64,000 nt of DNA from Tanytarsus gracilentus (Eukaryota; Arthropoda; Insecta; Diptera; Chironomidae), in NCBI GenBank assembly GCA_038502055.1, contig JAXRKN010000044.1:177501-241500 (forward strand). The letters run 5' to 3'. A model generated the notes under the pieces. That model was not told where the DNA came from, did not search any database, and worked only from the letters and a program-made list of their open reading frames with translations. This document shows, piece by piece, positions 21,617 through 36,738 of the stretch. Both the position numbers and the translations under genes were made by a program. How positions within the stretch are numbered: position 1 is the stretch's first letter; each line of letters begins with the position of its first letter.

Positions 21617-24600
21617 AGATTTCTATATGGCGTACTAACTCTAAACTTAATTGATGATTTAATCTCGAAGCTCTTAACTTAACAAGATTTTTCTCTATAT
21701 AAAAGCTGAAAATCATTTTCTCACGTTTCTCACTCACTCGAGTCATGGTACGGAAAATGTGGAGTCTAATTAATTATATCAATTTCGCGTGATTCTCTTT
21801 CGAGACTAGCGTAAAAATTTCTTCGTAATTAATATTAGTTAGATGTGAAAAAGCGTGCACTGTGTAATGAAGAGAATTTGTTTTCACTTTAATCAAACTC
21901 AATAGGATTTTCTCAACGTTTTATACCTTACGTTCAATGATATTAAAGTGAAATAAGTAAAATGATGAGGGTGATTTTTTTTATGAATCTCTCTTCTTAT
22001 AAATGTGATAGAAGGGTTAATAACATTGGAATTAATATTATAGAAAATGGTTGAATAATGAGTGCCTTGAACCCCAATTAAATTGTTTTTCAATCTCAGC
22101 AAATTATGATTAATTCATCTTCGATGAAGGCCCTTTTCTTTTTATATCCCTTTTTTCTGTCGGGCGATTTGAGGAGATTATAGAAAAGTAAAGATGATTT
22201 TTAAAAAATTTTAGATCCGGGAAGGGTTGAGATGTTGGGAAGGGTAAAATAGGTGACATGAATTATTTTCACGAATTGGATTAATTATACTTGATTAGAA
22301 CATCCTGAAAGTTTTTTTAAGAAGCTAGAAGCATTAATGATAAGACTCGAAATTTGATTTAATTGAATTGTTAAGATTAAATTCTATTCAATCTAATTAA
22401 TTAAATAAAAATTAGACAATCTTTTAGAAAATTGATTTAGAATTAAATTAAATTTTTATATTCAAAAATCAGAAATTTTGATATCTTTATTAAATGAAGG
22501 AAATATTTGTGGAGTTTTTGTTCTTTTTTTATAATAATAATAATTGGAACTTCCTTTATTGAACGATTATAAACACTAAAAACAAATTTAATTATTCAAA
22601 TATGATTAATTTTTTTAGTAAAAGGCGAAAGATTAATTCGATTTTTGTCTAAAGAATAAGGAAATATTTTCCAAACAATGAGTTTTCGTTTACAAGAAGC
22701 AACTCAAAAAAGGATTCTGTTAAAAGTTTTATGAGATCTGATAGCAAAGTTAAGAAAGGAAAAAGACTTAAATTTCACTTCTCTCGAACTCTTCACTCGG
22801 TTTATTTTACTTCTATTTAATTAAAGCTCTTTTTACTCTATAATTTGTATTTATAGACATGCGAGAGTGGCATTGGAAACTCCGGGAATGCTAATGACTG
22901 TGCTTTTCGAGGAAATGAATTTTCGTACTTTATGTACAATTTTGTATATTAAAATTGTTTTTCTCATTTCCGAGTTCATGTTGAAGTTGCTAGCTGTCGC
23001 ATTGCTTTGCGAGACGAATGAAATAGAGGTGGAAAAAGTTTTATTAGAGGCGACACAAAAGGTAGTAATTTAGTGCCTACAGCATGATTCGTTTGAACGT
23101 GTTTAATGTTTAATAACAATTCAGCATTTGTTACATAAAAAAGCATAAAAAAGTTTTGATATTTCTTTGACAAAAAATTAAAGCTTAAATGAGAAGACAT
23201 GAAACATGGAGTAGAATAAAATATAATAAAAAAATGCTCACCCACAGCTGCCGTAGTGCCATCCTCGTACACTCCACTAAGAGAGCGTTAAAACTTTTTC
23301 ATAACAAGTTGAGCGGAAACTTTACACTTTACATCATTACTTCACTTAAATTATGTTGCAATTTTTCCTCGCAAAACTTCTCTATATTGAAAAGTCCCAA
23401 CTTGTCGACTCCCTTAGAGTTGATTTAATGTTAAAAAAAACTTACCGGCAAACTGTACTCACAATAAATTTTTTATGGACTTCTTTTGCACACAAATTTG
23501 TTAGTAGCAACGAAGAAGGTCTCACTTCACATATATAAATTTAAATTTTCAAGTTTCAGCATGCATATTTTTTTGAGTACACTGCCAGCACATGCTTCGA
23601 ATTATTTTTTTGTTCAATCGATTGAAAAATATGGCATATGTGACCATGCTTTGGGTATTATCGGAGATATGAGAAGAGAATTTTTCATTAAAATATATAC
23701 AATCATTGTGCAATTTAACTCCGTTTGTGCAGGAAGAGTTTTTTAAAAGCAGTAATGACCGTTGGCGTAGGTACTCAAATTTTAAATGAAGAAATTTGAT
23801 TAGTTTTTGATTAAAATTGCGCTTTTTAAAAAATGTGAATTTAAAAGTGAAAATTCAATTTCTGTTTTACTTGTGCATGATGCAACCCTCTTTCCATAGC
23901 ATTTATGTGGTAGTTTTTAAATTCACCATAAAATTTGTGGTTTCACATATACATATATATCTGTGACATCTCTTTTTGTTCCTGGTTGGGGTTGCGACAA
24001 CATTTGTCATAGAAACTTTCAGCTCAAAATGTGACCAAATAATAAATTTCCTCGTATGAATATAATCGTCATTAAAAAAACTCAGCACAAATTGCAAGCG
24101 AGAGTTTTAATGAGAAAATATGAATGGGTGAAGATTTTTCAAAAGGAGCTTAACCACAATAAGAAGCTTTATAGCTTGTGCTGAGAATGAGTTATTTGCA
24201 ATAAAAAGCTCTCTAGTAAAGATTAAAATATTTTTGCTAAAATGTTATTTTGCATTAAGCACAAAAGTTCCTTCGAAGTGAATAAAAGGGACACAATAAG
24301 AGGATTAAGTTTGCATGACTGATGGCGATGAAAAGAGATTTTATACTTCTTGAATGAAAATCGAGCACAGAAATTTTTTAATGACTCGCAAAATAGTTTT
24401 TGCATAATGCATGGTAAGATTTTTGCGGTGAGTTTTGAAGCTTAATTTATTTTAGTGATGTCAAAGTTTTATTAATCCATCCAGAGTTTCATGATCTAAA
24501 CTTTTAAACTTTTAAAGTGTCCCTCAAATAAAATTCTGATAAATATTTTATCAAATAAATTTTATTCTCCATGCCAGAGTAAATTTTTAACAAGTAAAGT

Positions 24601-25653
24601 AAATGCATGAAAAATTCATTAATTTTAAATTGTTGCGTCATGGAATTTTTCAATGGATACAAAAGCTTTCAATTAAGATTTTTCAATCATTATTTCATCA
24701 TATCATAATTAATAATTTACATATTAATTATAATCCCCGGCCCGCATGAAAGTGATTATGTGTAAAATGATGATAACTTTTAATGCAAAATGGTTTATTG
24801 AAATTTTATTATTGATAATTATAATAACTCTGCTGCAGGCACACGAACATATATCATATGGTTTTATTAAAATCTCTTGAAATAAATGCAAATAAACAGT
24901 TTACATTGAAAGGCTTTTCACATAGCAACAATAGAGATGGATGGACACGAAATCTCTTGGAACTTTTGATATAAAAATTAAAAATTTAACGAAGATTTTT
25001 TTTCTCAAAAATTCAATCTAAAAATTATTTTTATTTTTAAATATTTAAAAACACTCTAAAAATTAAAATTAAAGTTTACATCCTTTGTAGTCAACCTCGT
25101 TAATTCCTACTTCACACTTTGATTGATTGTTTGCAGTTTTATTGAAAATTTTCTCCTTCGTTGACAAACAAACAAGCTCTTGTTATTGTAATTATTCTTC
25201 CTCCTCTTGACTCTGAGTCTTTACAAAAAAAGCGAGACCACAATTAATAACTTTAACTTTTTTCTCCCTCAGCAGTTATATTAATGGATGGAAAATTTTC
25301 TACTCATTTATTTCCCCAGCTCGCTTTATTCGGTATTCATTGTGCGATTAAAGTCCTTCTTTTGTCATCATAATTTTCAACAAAGTACCAAGTTTTTTCT
25401 TCCATTAATTTTCCTCTCCTCAAGATTCTTGCATTTCTCGACCACAGGAATATGCAATGCGACAGAAGACAGAATCTACTCGGTTCTTAATGGAAAAGTT
25501 TCACCCTCTTTCTTCTTATTCAAGCAATTACATTCTCGTCTTATAAAAGTGTCAGATTTTCTTCTTCATAATTAATATTTATTTTCTATTGCTAGTTTAA
25601 AACGTCTCTCTTTCTTGACTTGATGGTTCATCAGGGTGATAAGGAAGGGACAT
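21617..25653. other. Intergenic, no gene established
   Basis: A gene-poor AT-rich stretch. Several 60-98-codon frames occur on both strands, none with recognisable domains. One exon-like patch at 22857-22952 is described among the findings. Confidence 0.5.
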
Positions 25654-26522
25654 GTTCACCGAGCCGACATATTATATACATAAAATCTGTATATTATATG
25701 CATATAATATGTGTATAATATGCATATAATATGCAGATTTTCTAAAAATCTGCATATTATATGAGGATTTATTTTTAAAATTTTCATCTGCATATTATAT
25801 GTATATTAAATCTGCGTATAATATGCGTATAATCTGCATATTATATATCAAAATATATACAGAAAAAATCTGCATATAATATGTGTATTATACGCAGATT
25901 TTATATATATTATATGCAGATTATACGCATATTGTATGCAGGTATTTTATATATTTTATGCATATTTTTTAAAATATTATACGCATATAATTTATATAAT
26001 ATCTGCGTATAGTATACATATTATATGCATATAATACATAAAATATTTGCAGTAAAATTTCATTATTTTTTCAATGGAACATACTAAAATTAATTCCAAA
26101 ATTTGAAGAAAAATGTTTTATTGAAATATTTTAAAAACACCATTGAAAAAATAATGAAATTTTACTGCAAATATTTTATGTATTATATGCATATAATATG
26201 TATACTATACGCAGATATTATATAAATTATATGCGTATAATATTTTAAAAAATATGCATAAAATATATAAAATACCTGCATACAATATGCGTATAATCTG
26301 CATATAATATATATAAAATCTGCGTATAATACACATATTATATGCAGATTTTTTCTGTATATATTTTGATATATAATATGCAGATTATACGCATATTATA
26401 CGCAGATTTAATATACATATAATATGCAGATGAAAATTTTAAAAATAAATCCTCATATAATACACATATTATATGCATATAATATACAGATTTTATGCAT
26501 ATAATATGTCGGCTCGGTGAAC
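25654..26522. mobile_element. 869-bp near-perfect AT-rich palindrome (foldback element)
   Basis: The left arm starts GTTCACCGAGCCGACATATT and the right arm ends with its reverse complement (..ATGTCGGCTCGGTGAAC). The arms are about 424 bp (25654-26077) and 383 bp (26140-26522) with a ~62-bp spacer. They stay complementary to the inner boundary (TTCATTATTTTTTCAATGG against CCATTGAAAAAATAATGAA). Arms are built of TATGCATATAATATG/ATCTGCATATTATATG motifs, themselves short palindromes. No coding frame. Only the outer ~17 bp is GC-rich. No clear target-site duplication (CAT| and |TAC). Probably a foldback or MITE-type element able to form a very long hairpin. Confidence 0.9.
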
Positions 26523-29500
26523 TACACTCATAAGGAAACTTTGTGATGGACCGAAATATAATTTTAAAATTAATAGAACAAACTGGGAATGAATAAACTT
26601 TTTTAAGCTTTGAAGAAAATTTTTGAAATTTTTTAATTTTGAGCTTTAAAAACTTTTAAATAATTTTAAAATTTTAATTTAACCTTTAATTTAAACTTTA
26701 ATTAAAACTTTAAGTCATCATGCTTTGTTCAAGCTGTAGTTCAAAAAATGTGACTTTTGAAAAAAATGTTTAATTCAAATAGACACTATAGTAATGAAAA
26801 TACGTGAACAATGTTAAGAATGTGTTTGGTGTGAGATTCTTGTTGTTAAGAAGAAAATTTATGACTTAATCAAGAAAAGTAACTATTGTGTCGCAGTATA
26901 TGCTAACAAAGACTAAAATCGCCATAACGTTTTATGTATACACATGTAAGTTGATCTTATAACCAAATTTCGATGCGGTAACAAGCAAAAGATTTTGAGC
27001 TAATTAAATGCTGCATTAATTACGAGGCAACTCCGGACATTGGTTGTTAATTAGGATTTGTTCTGACATGCTGCTAATATTGCGGTAAGTGCAAATAAGA
27101 CACTTTACCGAGATTTCCAACAAACACACATGTCATATCACCCTGCAATCCCACAATATATGAGGCAACTTATCTGATGGCAGATCGCACCATTATTACA
27201 CCAACACCACGTACTTGACTGTACAAGTGAAGGTTTAGGTTAAAATGATGATAAATTGTGAGGAGAGAGAGTGAACAGAAAAATAAATACAAATTTTTTT
27301 TCAGCGGAAACTTTTCTGAGAGATACTAAATATTAATTTTAGATATCCAAAACGAGTTTTCCCCTTGTGCCAAGACCTTGTCGTGTCGCCGTTTGCAGAC
27401 CCACCTTGTTTAAAGTTAAACATTATAAATTAGAATTTAAAATTATAATAATAAAAAGTCATGCATCGTAACAACCTCCAGCAGAATGCTGTGAAGAATG
27501 CAGAGTTCTTTCACGTTTTTCATTTTTCGCTCCCACAACCGTCTGCCGTTCCATAAAACGCTATAATGCTCCATTATAATATCGCAATCGCAACATAACA
27601 AGTAAAGAAAACGTTTTAAAGATTCGCGGTGGAAAATGAGAGTGTGAGAAAGCAACAATAAATTCTCATTTCTTATTTTTCACAGACTCTAAAACTGGCG
27701 CTCTGAAATCGTTGGGGAGTGACTATGAATATTGTGATGTGAATAAAGATGCATTATGACTAATGCTTGTTGAATTTTTTGATGTTTGATTGAAAAATGA
27801 AAATATTTTTTAAATTTAAAGGAAAGTATGTGTGTGTGTATGGAAAGTGGTAAAATATTCAAAAAATGAGCGCAATTTTCCCTACTTTTAAATATGGTGA
27901 TTTTACCTTATATCTCTTTTCCAAAATCATTTTACTTTTCTTCTTACTTGTCGCACATAAAAATACAATGCCGTGAAATTAAAGTAAAGGGAAAAATTTT
28001 CGCTTTCGTATGAAGCTGAGAAAATATGGACTCGTAAAGTGAGCGAGTGAAACAGTTTAATGATATTTTATTTTATTCCGAGATTTCTTCACGCGCACTC
28101 ACTCGAGGAAGGAGATGAAAAATGATGAAACGTCACGTCTAATGATTGACGACAAAATGACATTGCAAAGGGTGGAAAATTTTCTATCGCAAAAGTGAAA
28201 ATGAAATTTTCCTTTATGTGTGAGCGTGGAAAAAATCTTTATTATAAACAAACAGAATTGAATGTATGTACACCAGGAAGATGTCTTATTGGATAATCAG
28301 AAATTCAATTGGAACTTCACAGAGAAACGACGTATATCATATTTTTAAATTCATGCAGCCTTATGTAGTGAGTCGACTCGAGTCGATTTCGTTTTATTAG
28401 TAAATTATATTTTAATTCGTTTGGACAGTATAGTTTATTCTCATTACTTCACGCAATGTAAATAATTTCCGCCGATACCGAAGTGATATTTAAATCTCCA
28501 TAATTTTTGTAATTTTACAAGGGAGGAGTAAAGAAGCAAATTGCTTCTGTGACATACAAGAGTAGAGAAATGGAAAATGTTTTTCCGCTAAATTTAGCAT
28601 ACAAGAGAGATGCGTCATTTACGTTTGTAGCTTTTCAAGCGATTCTATTTTCAAACATGAAACGAGATATTCTATTTTTCTTATAGAGCAGCATTGACTA
28701 TACCTGAGATGACAGGGGTGATAACTTTTTGTTACAAAATTTAAACAATTATTCAATTTAGGTAATTTTAGGTAAATTTAAAATTTAAAGTGAAATTTTT
28801 TTTAAAAGTTTATAAAAATTCCAGCACCTCAATTGCAACTGACACAAGCGCGCGTCACAAAAGCAATAAAGCGGAAGAAACACGAGAACTTAAAACTTGA
28901 ATTACTCTTATTTCACGAAGCTCACGGCTGCAAGTAAAAAGATTTTTATTGCAATCTCATAAACGTGAACCGTTTGATGTTTTTCTATTTTGAAATTGTC
29001 ATGGTACAGGTCGTTTCAAAAAATATGAAATAAAAAAGTTTTCATTTTTCAGATGGGAAATAAATTTGCAAATGTAAGTACATGACGTTCAACAAAAATT
29101 TTCTAGTGCTGCTTTAAAAACGAGCAAATTCTACGTTTTTTAGGGTATCATCAGTTGTATAAAAACTTGCTTTGTTTGTTGAATTTTGTTTGAAATACAA
29201 AATAAATTAAATCAAATAGAATTTTAAACATCAAGTTTCGCATAGAAAAAAATATCATCGGCGGCTTTTCGTACTCAAATCATCTAGCATTTAAATATTT
29301 ATGCAAGTTTTCTAATATGTCGAAAAGAGAGTGAGATATTGCTCTGCAATTTAATTAAAAATTCATTTCAAAGATATCTTTAGACCCTTACAGCATATGT
29401 GTCTGTGTTTTCCATGGAAAATGTAAATATTAAATGAGAGTAGGGATAAACATTTACATTTCATCACATATGTATATAGGGAAAGTAAATGTATGTGCAT

Positions 29501-32500
29501 GCAGAGCCTTTGATATTTAAAATTTACGTACATATTCATCTCTAGCAAAAATTTCAAATTCAGACATTCCAGGAGCAAGTTTTATACACGTGATTTTAGA
29601 GCAACCAAGCTTTCACAACTCGAATTTACAAAATTATTTCCTAGTGAAATTCAGACACAGTGTCTATAAAATTGCATCAACCTTTCCCCAAGTAAATCTC
29701 CATAAACAAAACATCCACATGAGTTATTAAAACTCTTTCGACTAAGCAAAACAAAAAACACCAGTTTTCACTGCCTCATAACTACCCGAGCACCATTGTC
29801 AGTTAAAGCAATAAAAGCTCCTCTGATGCCATTTTATGCTGACACAAAAAAAGTGAGTGAATAGAGTTTTTATTTCATTTCCACTCGCTTTTGTCTCATG
29901 CTTTTTTGCTCATGTTCGTATGATAAAACTTCTCCTCACTCTCCGTATAAATAGTGTACGTAAAAAGGAAATTATGAATTTTTGATGTTCTCTTTGCATT
30001 GCAAATCCGCAGTTTTTTTTCGAAATGTCGAATAGTCTTCTCGAGTGAGTTCCTGCACTAAAATTAAATTTTATGTTTATTTGCTTCGAGATTAAGTTAA
30101 TTTAATTCTGAGGGAGAGAAAGAGAGTTGTTTTCTGATGGCAATTTCAAGTTTCAACAATAAGAATGAACATACTTTTAAGGTCACTGAGACTCGAAAGT
30201 AAGGGAGGTATTATCGGTGCGCTGCACAATGCTGTAGTGCTCATTTCCCATTTGCATGTTATCAATGACTACAACAGCGATGAATGTGAAAAGATGAATC
30301 TGATTTTTTTGACAGAGAAAACTATAACAAGGAAAGAAGGAGATAAAACCGCACGTTGTGTACACTCGTGTTTGAGATATATGTATGCGATGTGAACATG
30401 AATAGACGATACGGTACTGTGGCTTTTCACATTCAAGATGCAGATGATGCAGTAAATAGATTTACATGGATGAATTATTCATTACTATGTCAATATATGT
30501 ATTCAAGTCAGTTTATTTTGCATGCGGTTTAACGCTTGATGCAGCAAAAAATATTGATTTTATATATCATAATGACTGAAAATTGAAATACCTTAAGGAG
30601 ATAAATTTGAATAAAAGAAGTTCAATTTTTTGTCGTTTGTATTTGAGGATATCGTGAATGTGTTGAGCACCCGAAGAAGAGTGTAATATAATATTAATAT
30701 TAGCTCATCAAATTATTTTAATTTTAAACAAACAAATTTATTGAAAAATTTATTTTACAGAATTAATCATGAACATGCTTCTCGAGCACTTCACATTAGA
30801 GCCTCGAGAATTTCATTTCATTTTATATTCAATATTCTCTTTATCCTCTTTTTTGCAAAGCTTTTCCCAAATTCAAAATACTTCCAAAACACTGACACGT
30901 ATCCATCACATCATAAAAGCATTTTCAATTTAAAAGATGAAAATTTTATAACATACACAAGCACGAAGGGCTCAACCTTCTTTTATTCAATACACATCAC
31001 TCGAGAGACTTCATTTTATACGAATTGAAAAGGCTTCGATTATGCTTTATAGTCCACATTCTCTTCTTTGGCGCGAATAAGCTTTTTGGAAATGCAAAAA
31101 TCGTGTTTGAGTTTTCATTCATAAATTTACTGTGAGGATCTTATGAAAGGTGTAAATTGAAATTTCTAGTGCTTGTTATGGATGTTTCCTCTCATGAGAT
31201 TATTATTCAAAAGCTTTTGTGAGGATAGAAGAAAAAATTTATGGGTTGAGAATAAAAAATAAATTTTTAAATTTTTTTAAGAATTTATTTTAATTTTTTT
31301 TTCCAAAAATTAACTATACTTATCTAGCGCTTAAAATTTATTAAAATTCATGTTAAAGGCTTTGAATTGAATAGAATATTTTCAATGGTAAATTTGTCGG
31401 AGACTTAAAATCTCTTTCTTTCAATCTCAAATCTAATTTCACTTTCGGTGGGAATAAAACAAATTTATATATTTTCTAAGGCTTTCCATAAGCATTATCA
31501 CTGAAAGGAAATCAACTAAAGAGCTCAATATGTATGTAAATAATCGTAATACCGACGTAATCGCATTAATTTGATGGGATACAATTTTTACAAAAAAATA
31601 CGTATTCGCTTTTCTCTCTTTTCACTTTGATTTTAAATCACTGAACCTGATCAAATTTCATACATAACAATGTAATCCCGGAAATGTGTACAGGAAAGTG
31701 CTTTTAAAACTTTTTTACCATTGACATCAAAGGTCTTTTTTTACTTTTGCTTGTTAGAGAATGAGCTGTAATTTTGTAGTGCATAACAATTTCAGTCATT
31801 TTAAAGTTTTGGTTAAAAAATTGTGTACGTTTTTTAAAAGTTTTATTAAATTATGAGCTCAAAATTTTTTACTTCCTGTGACATTCCACAAACCACATAT
31901 TAAGTCACATTTGTGCAAAAATCGCTATTATTTTTTGCTCACTAAAAGACTTTTGCAATTTCCTTTTTTACGCGTCGATTTCGCTTATTTCCAACATTGC
32001 TTGACTAATGTTCATTTTGATTCAGCATGTCATATTGTGATGTGCAACAGAATGGAAAATTTAAAGGTTTTAATACAAAAAAGTTATTAAATTCAGAAAG
32101 TTCACTGTAAATTTAGTTTTATGTGTTAATATTATTTTACACATTTCGCTATTCCCGAGGCTATTGATGTTGAAATAAAAGGAAACTCGCCATTTCACTT
32201 CCACCTCCAGTCCTCACCATATCTAATCGATAATTCAATGTTTGTTACGACACAATCAAGAGAGCGAACGAATGGGAAGCACAAGTAGAAATAAAAATGT
32301 TTCTCCTTTGTGTGACATAAAAATTGTCCGAAATTTGTAAATGGCATTGTTTCGTCCTAACACATGAAGAAAGACAGCCGTCGGAGGAAAGACAAATAAT
32401 CGATAAATAAATATTCATTGGAGAGAGATAATTTAATTTTCTATCCATTTTCATCCTCGAACGTTATCAGACTTGGTCCTCTGCTCTCGAGTATAAGAGA

Positions 32501-35500
32501 GAGACGCAGAAGTGGCATGCGGTTAAAGAAAGGAGTGCCGAAACAGATCCTTGCAATGTTCTTAGAATTCTTGGATCCAAAGATTATCGAAGCACAAACT
32601 GATGCCGTAAGATTAATTGAATTACTTTGCTTCGTAAAGTTGTGAACTGTATTTGTGGGCGATAATATATAAAAGGTTGTAAATCATTCAGAATTTAATT
32701 TAATTCACATTAATTAAAAAGATTTTTAAAACTGAATTATATTCAGAACTTTAGCAAAATTATTTTCCACCCCTTGCTTGAAAAGCAATAAATTTAATTT
32801 CCGGACAAATCCCTTAATACCTCAAAAATGAAGGAATTTCCGACGAAATTCATCAATAAATTATCATTTAAGCTTTTTTACTCTCGAATTTGAATTTCAC
32901 TGCTAACAATAAATCATTTCGATCCCATAGCATAACACAATTTGGCACTAAATTAAAATAATTCTATTTAAATTTCTTTTGGGTTTGTAGCCAAAAATTT
33001 CCTCATTTTCAGCTCAACACGTCATTTATTAAAAGTGAATGTCGATTAGTGATAAAAGTCTAAAAGTCTATTCGGTCTTAAATGCAAAAGCGAGAATTCG
33101 ATATTGACGATTCTCGTCCAAGAGCACACTATTGAACTGGTTTTAATGTTAAAGCAGGGTGAGGTAATTTTTTTTCAAAATCATAATTTTTTATTGATTC
33201 CTTAAAAATATAATTTATTATAAATTTAAGTGTCCACCCCTGGCATCACAAATGAATGTTTCTAACATTATTATTAAGGCTGTGTCATTAATTTTGCACT
33301 AATGGAAATCAATTTGCATAAATTTGCCTTCCCAATCAAATTTTATTTGCAAGCATCGTGATAGTTATCATTTCGGAGCCATTTGATCGCTTCAGCGTGT
33401 ATAATATGCGTTTCAAGCCTCATGAAGCATAATTGAACAAGAGCTAGGCGCTGATTATTTCACTTGGATACCAAAAGGTGGGTGCAGGATTTCGTTGATA
33501 CCACTCCATTTCACTCTAATCAGTTAATCACTTAATTAATGATAAAATTAAATGAGCACACGAGGCGCTTGTTCAGCACAAAATTTTAAAGTGCGATGAT
33601 GGAAGAAGTGAAAGATGGTGAAACGAAATTAATATAAAGATGCAAAAGCATTAAAACGAACATCAGCGTGAGGGTGATTGAAAGGTGTTTTATGGCTTCA
33701 CAATTTGTTCACTAATTACCGAAAGAAGAATTTTTTTGATCAGAAAATTTTTGAACAACATTTTAATGATAGATAAAGTGAATAATTTCAAGGGATGGCA
33801 ATTTTTTTGCCACGGCACCAAGAATACTTGAAAATAATAAATTTCAAAAAAAATCAAAATATTAAATTTAATGCATACAAAACTTATCAACCGACTCTAA
33901 CAAGCACCATGAATTTGATCCACTTTCGATATCGTTTAAATATTGCACAACAATTACAAAGATTAACTTAAAACCCTTCAGTTTGTAAGGAACTGACTTA
34001 CTTCATCCAACTCTTCTCGCATCGGCACAAAGTTTTTCTTTTAGGCACAGAGCTCATTTTCCTTCATTATATAAACATTTAACTTCCTCTCGCATTGTTT
34101 TATTGTACCGTTGTATGATAAAATCCTTATGAATTTGATTATAAACTCTTACTCACGTGCAAAATGAAAATAAATAATTTACTTTAAGGGAGAAATATTT
34201 TTGATTATACTTTCAATTTGTCTTAAAATCAATTATTTAATAACTTATGTTGTTTTGAAATTGACTACTTTAGTCATATTTATGAAACCCCTTGCATAAA
34301 TTTATTTATCGCATAGTCCAAAATTTTATAAAATGAGTTGAAAATTTCTGATATTTTTCCTCGAAAAAGACAGCTCGAGTTAATTCTCCAACCATGTAGT
34401 TCCACGAAAGCATCAAAATTGATTGCATGCCATCATTTAAGTTACGAACATTTTGTGAAAATAAAAATTACGAGCGCATAAAATGGCAGAGAGTGAGCGA
34501 GTTTATTTGCCATGCACTCACAATTTATTCATCAACAACACAGCACTCTGTATGCTCATTTATGTTGAAAAACATTTGAATTCGTTACAATTGATCCGGA
34601 AAGTTTATCGAGAGAAAAAGTATGAACAAGAAATGAAGAGGAAGAAAATCAATTTTTCCTCTTCAAAAACAAACTTGATGTGTGCGTGTCTCTCAACTAA
34701 ATAAATATTTTACATCAATGTAAGTTGCGAAAAACTTTAAATAGGAAGCAAAATATTATTTAAACAACTTCCAACGGGCGTGTCGTGATAAGTTGAATAA
34801 ATAAGAATACGAAATGTTTCAGACTATTTACTATGAAGTTGGAAAATTTGTCATAAACAGCATCGCGTGCATATCAAAGTTTTAATACCTTATGGAAACA
34901 TACTCATGCAGCTTTAAATTTCATAGGCAAGAAATTTCAAATTATTACACTTAAAAGTCATTTGCAAATAAAAAGAATTTTGCTCCAGTCAACGATAAAT
35001 TTTTTTTAATAAATTATTCCACCGAGTTTACCTCATCAACTGACCAGCTGGAGAGTAAATGAAAACAATAAATTGTAATCAACGCCATAAAGACCCGTCG
35101 CCCTCGCTGGATCATGTCCACAATTTCATGCCATAAAATATTCATCATGATGCAGTGTACACTGGTGAGTGAGAAGCATGTGAAGTATCCGTTTTGTTAA
35201 TGGAATGCCAGAGGTTTGCACGGATGTTCCCTAAAGCAGAATTATTTTATTAGTTTCAACAACGAGTCATCGTCAATTTTCATATGTGCGTATTTATTTC
35301 GTGTGAGTGAGCAGCATATTTTAAAGGGTCCGTCACTCAGGCTTTAAACTAATAATTTTTTGGGTTTGTTCTTAATTTTAATCATTAAAATATGTTGACA
35401 TATTTTTGGTTAACTCAATTTGTCACTACTCTCCAATGAGTGACTAGTACGCCAAATGTGAGTATGTCATACATGAAATATTTATACAGTCATTAGATTG

Positions 35501-36700
35501 ATCATAAAAATAAAGAGATATTGTTCGAATTGAATTATTGGATCCATAATTTAATTGGACTTTTTTATGAATGCGCATCGACCGTTAAGCGAGCGTGTGT
35601 ACACACATCTGAGGCTTTCCATAATGCGGATAAAACTCACGCCAATAGAGCCGGACGGCAGCATCAGCAGCATTAATGTGAGCGTACAGGAAGAGAACAG
35701 TATTTATGAGTGTGGCCACAGCTTTAATTGCGGGTCAATGCGCAAAAAAGATGATAAATATTTTTAATTCCTCGTTCTCATTTTTTTGCTCTCGATATAG
35801 GTGGAATTAATTTCAATGCGATTTTGCACTCAAATTTTCATAAAATATTCCAATAAATTTTATTCCTCAACTGTAGTGAATTTTATGAATGATTATTGTA
35901 TGCCTATTTTAAATCAATCGATAGAAAATTTCAAATAATTTACGCATCAAGGACTGAATAAATTTTAATATTCATTACCTGAAGTATGGAGTAAATAATT
36001 CTCAAAAATAATTCTAAGAATTAAAATAGTTCCAAATAATAAATCAAGATAATTCCAAATATGAAATTAATTCAGAAAATTAAAGATGTCGATAATAAAT
36101 ATAATTCCGAGAAATAAATTAATTCTCAGAAATAATTTCAAAATTTGCACTAAAAATGTGTTTTTAGAATGACCAAATAATTTTTTTCACCACATATATT
36201 GAGCAGGGTTTAAATTATTTACATGAGGTAACTTAAGTTGAAGTTAGTTAGGTAAAAATATATGTGTCTCTGAAAACCAGTGTGACCCCTGGCTGACTTT
36301 CATATTGAATAACCCAATATACATTTTTTAACATATTGTCGATCAAGATTAGTTAATGTTTTACTCTTACTCACCGATCAAGCACGTGGGAGCTATAATC
36401 AATTTTGAGTCCATTAAAGTTTGTTTTGTAATTAATGTTTGCATTTTACAGGACACTGTGTGGCCTTTAAAAAAATAATAAACTACAGGAAGTCTTAATT
36501 GAGATATAAAGAAATTTCTAACAAGGGGAGTTGAAGTTAAGTTTTGAATGCAAGGTTTTATATAAAAAATTTAAATTTAAATCATTTTTTTTAATTTTTT
36601 AAAATTCTAAAATTAAAAAAAATGTTTGTTAATTATTTTAAATCAAATTACGTGCGAGGTATTAAAAAAGACTTCGATAGTAATGTACCTTGTTTTTTAA
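26523..36700. other. Gene-poor intergenic region
   Basis: About 10 kb of AT-rich DNA without a confident gene, tRNA or large repeat. Microsatellite tracts are short (TG near 27827). Two patches of less AT-biased, exon-like sequence (about 32465-32610 and 35565-35740) are described among the findings. Confidence 0.5.
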
Positions 36701-36738
36701 GATTTTATCTTTAACTTGTCCAAAAAAATATCGAGGAT

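Noticed and set aside
30165..30395. Opposed frames of 60-76 codons on both strands
   Set aside because: Neither shows a motif; double-strand openness suggests local composition.
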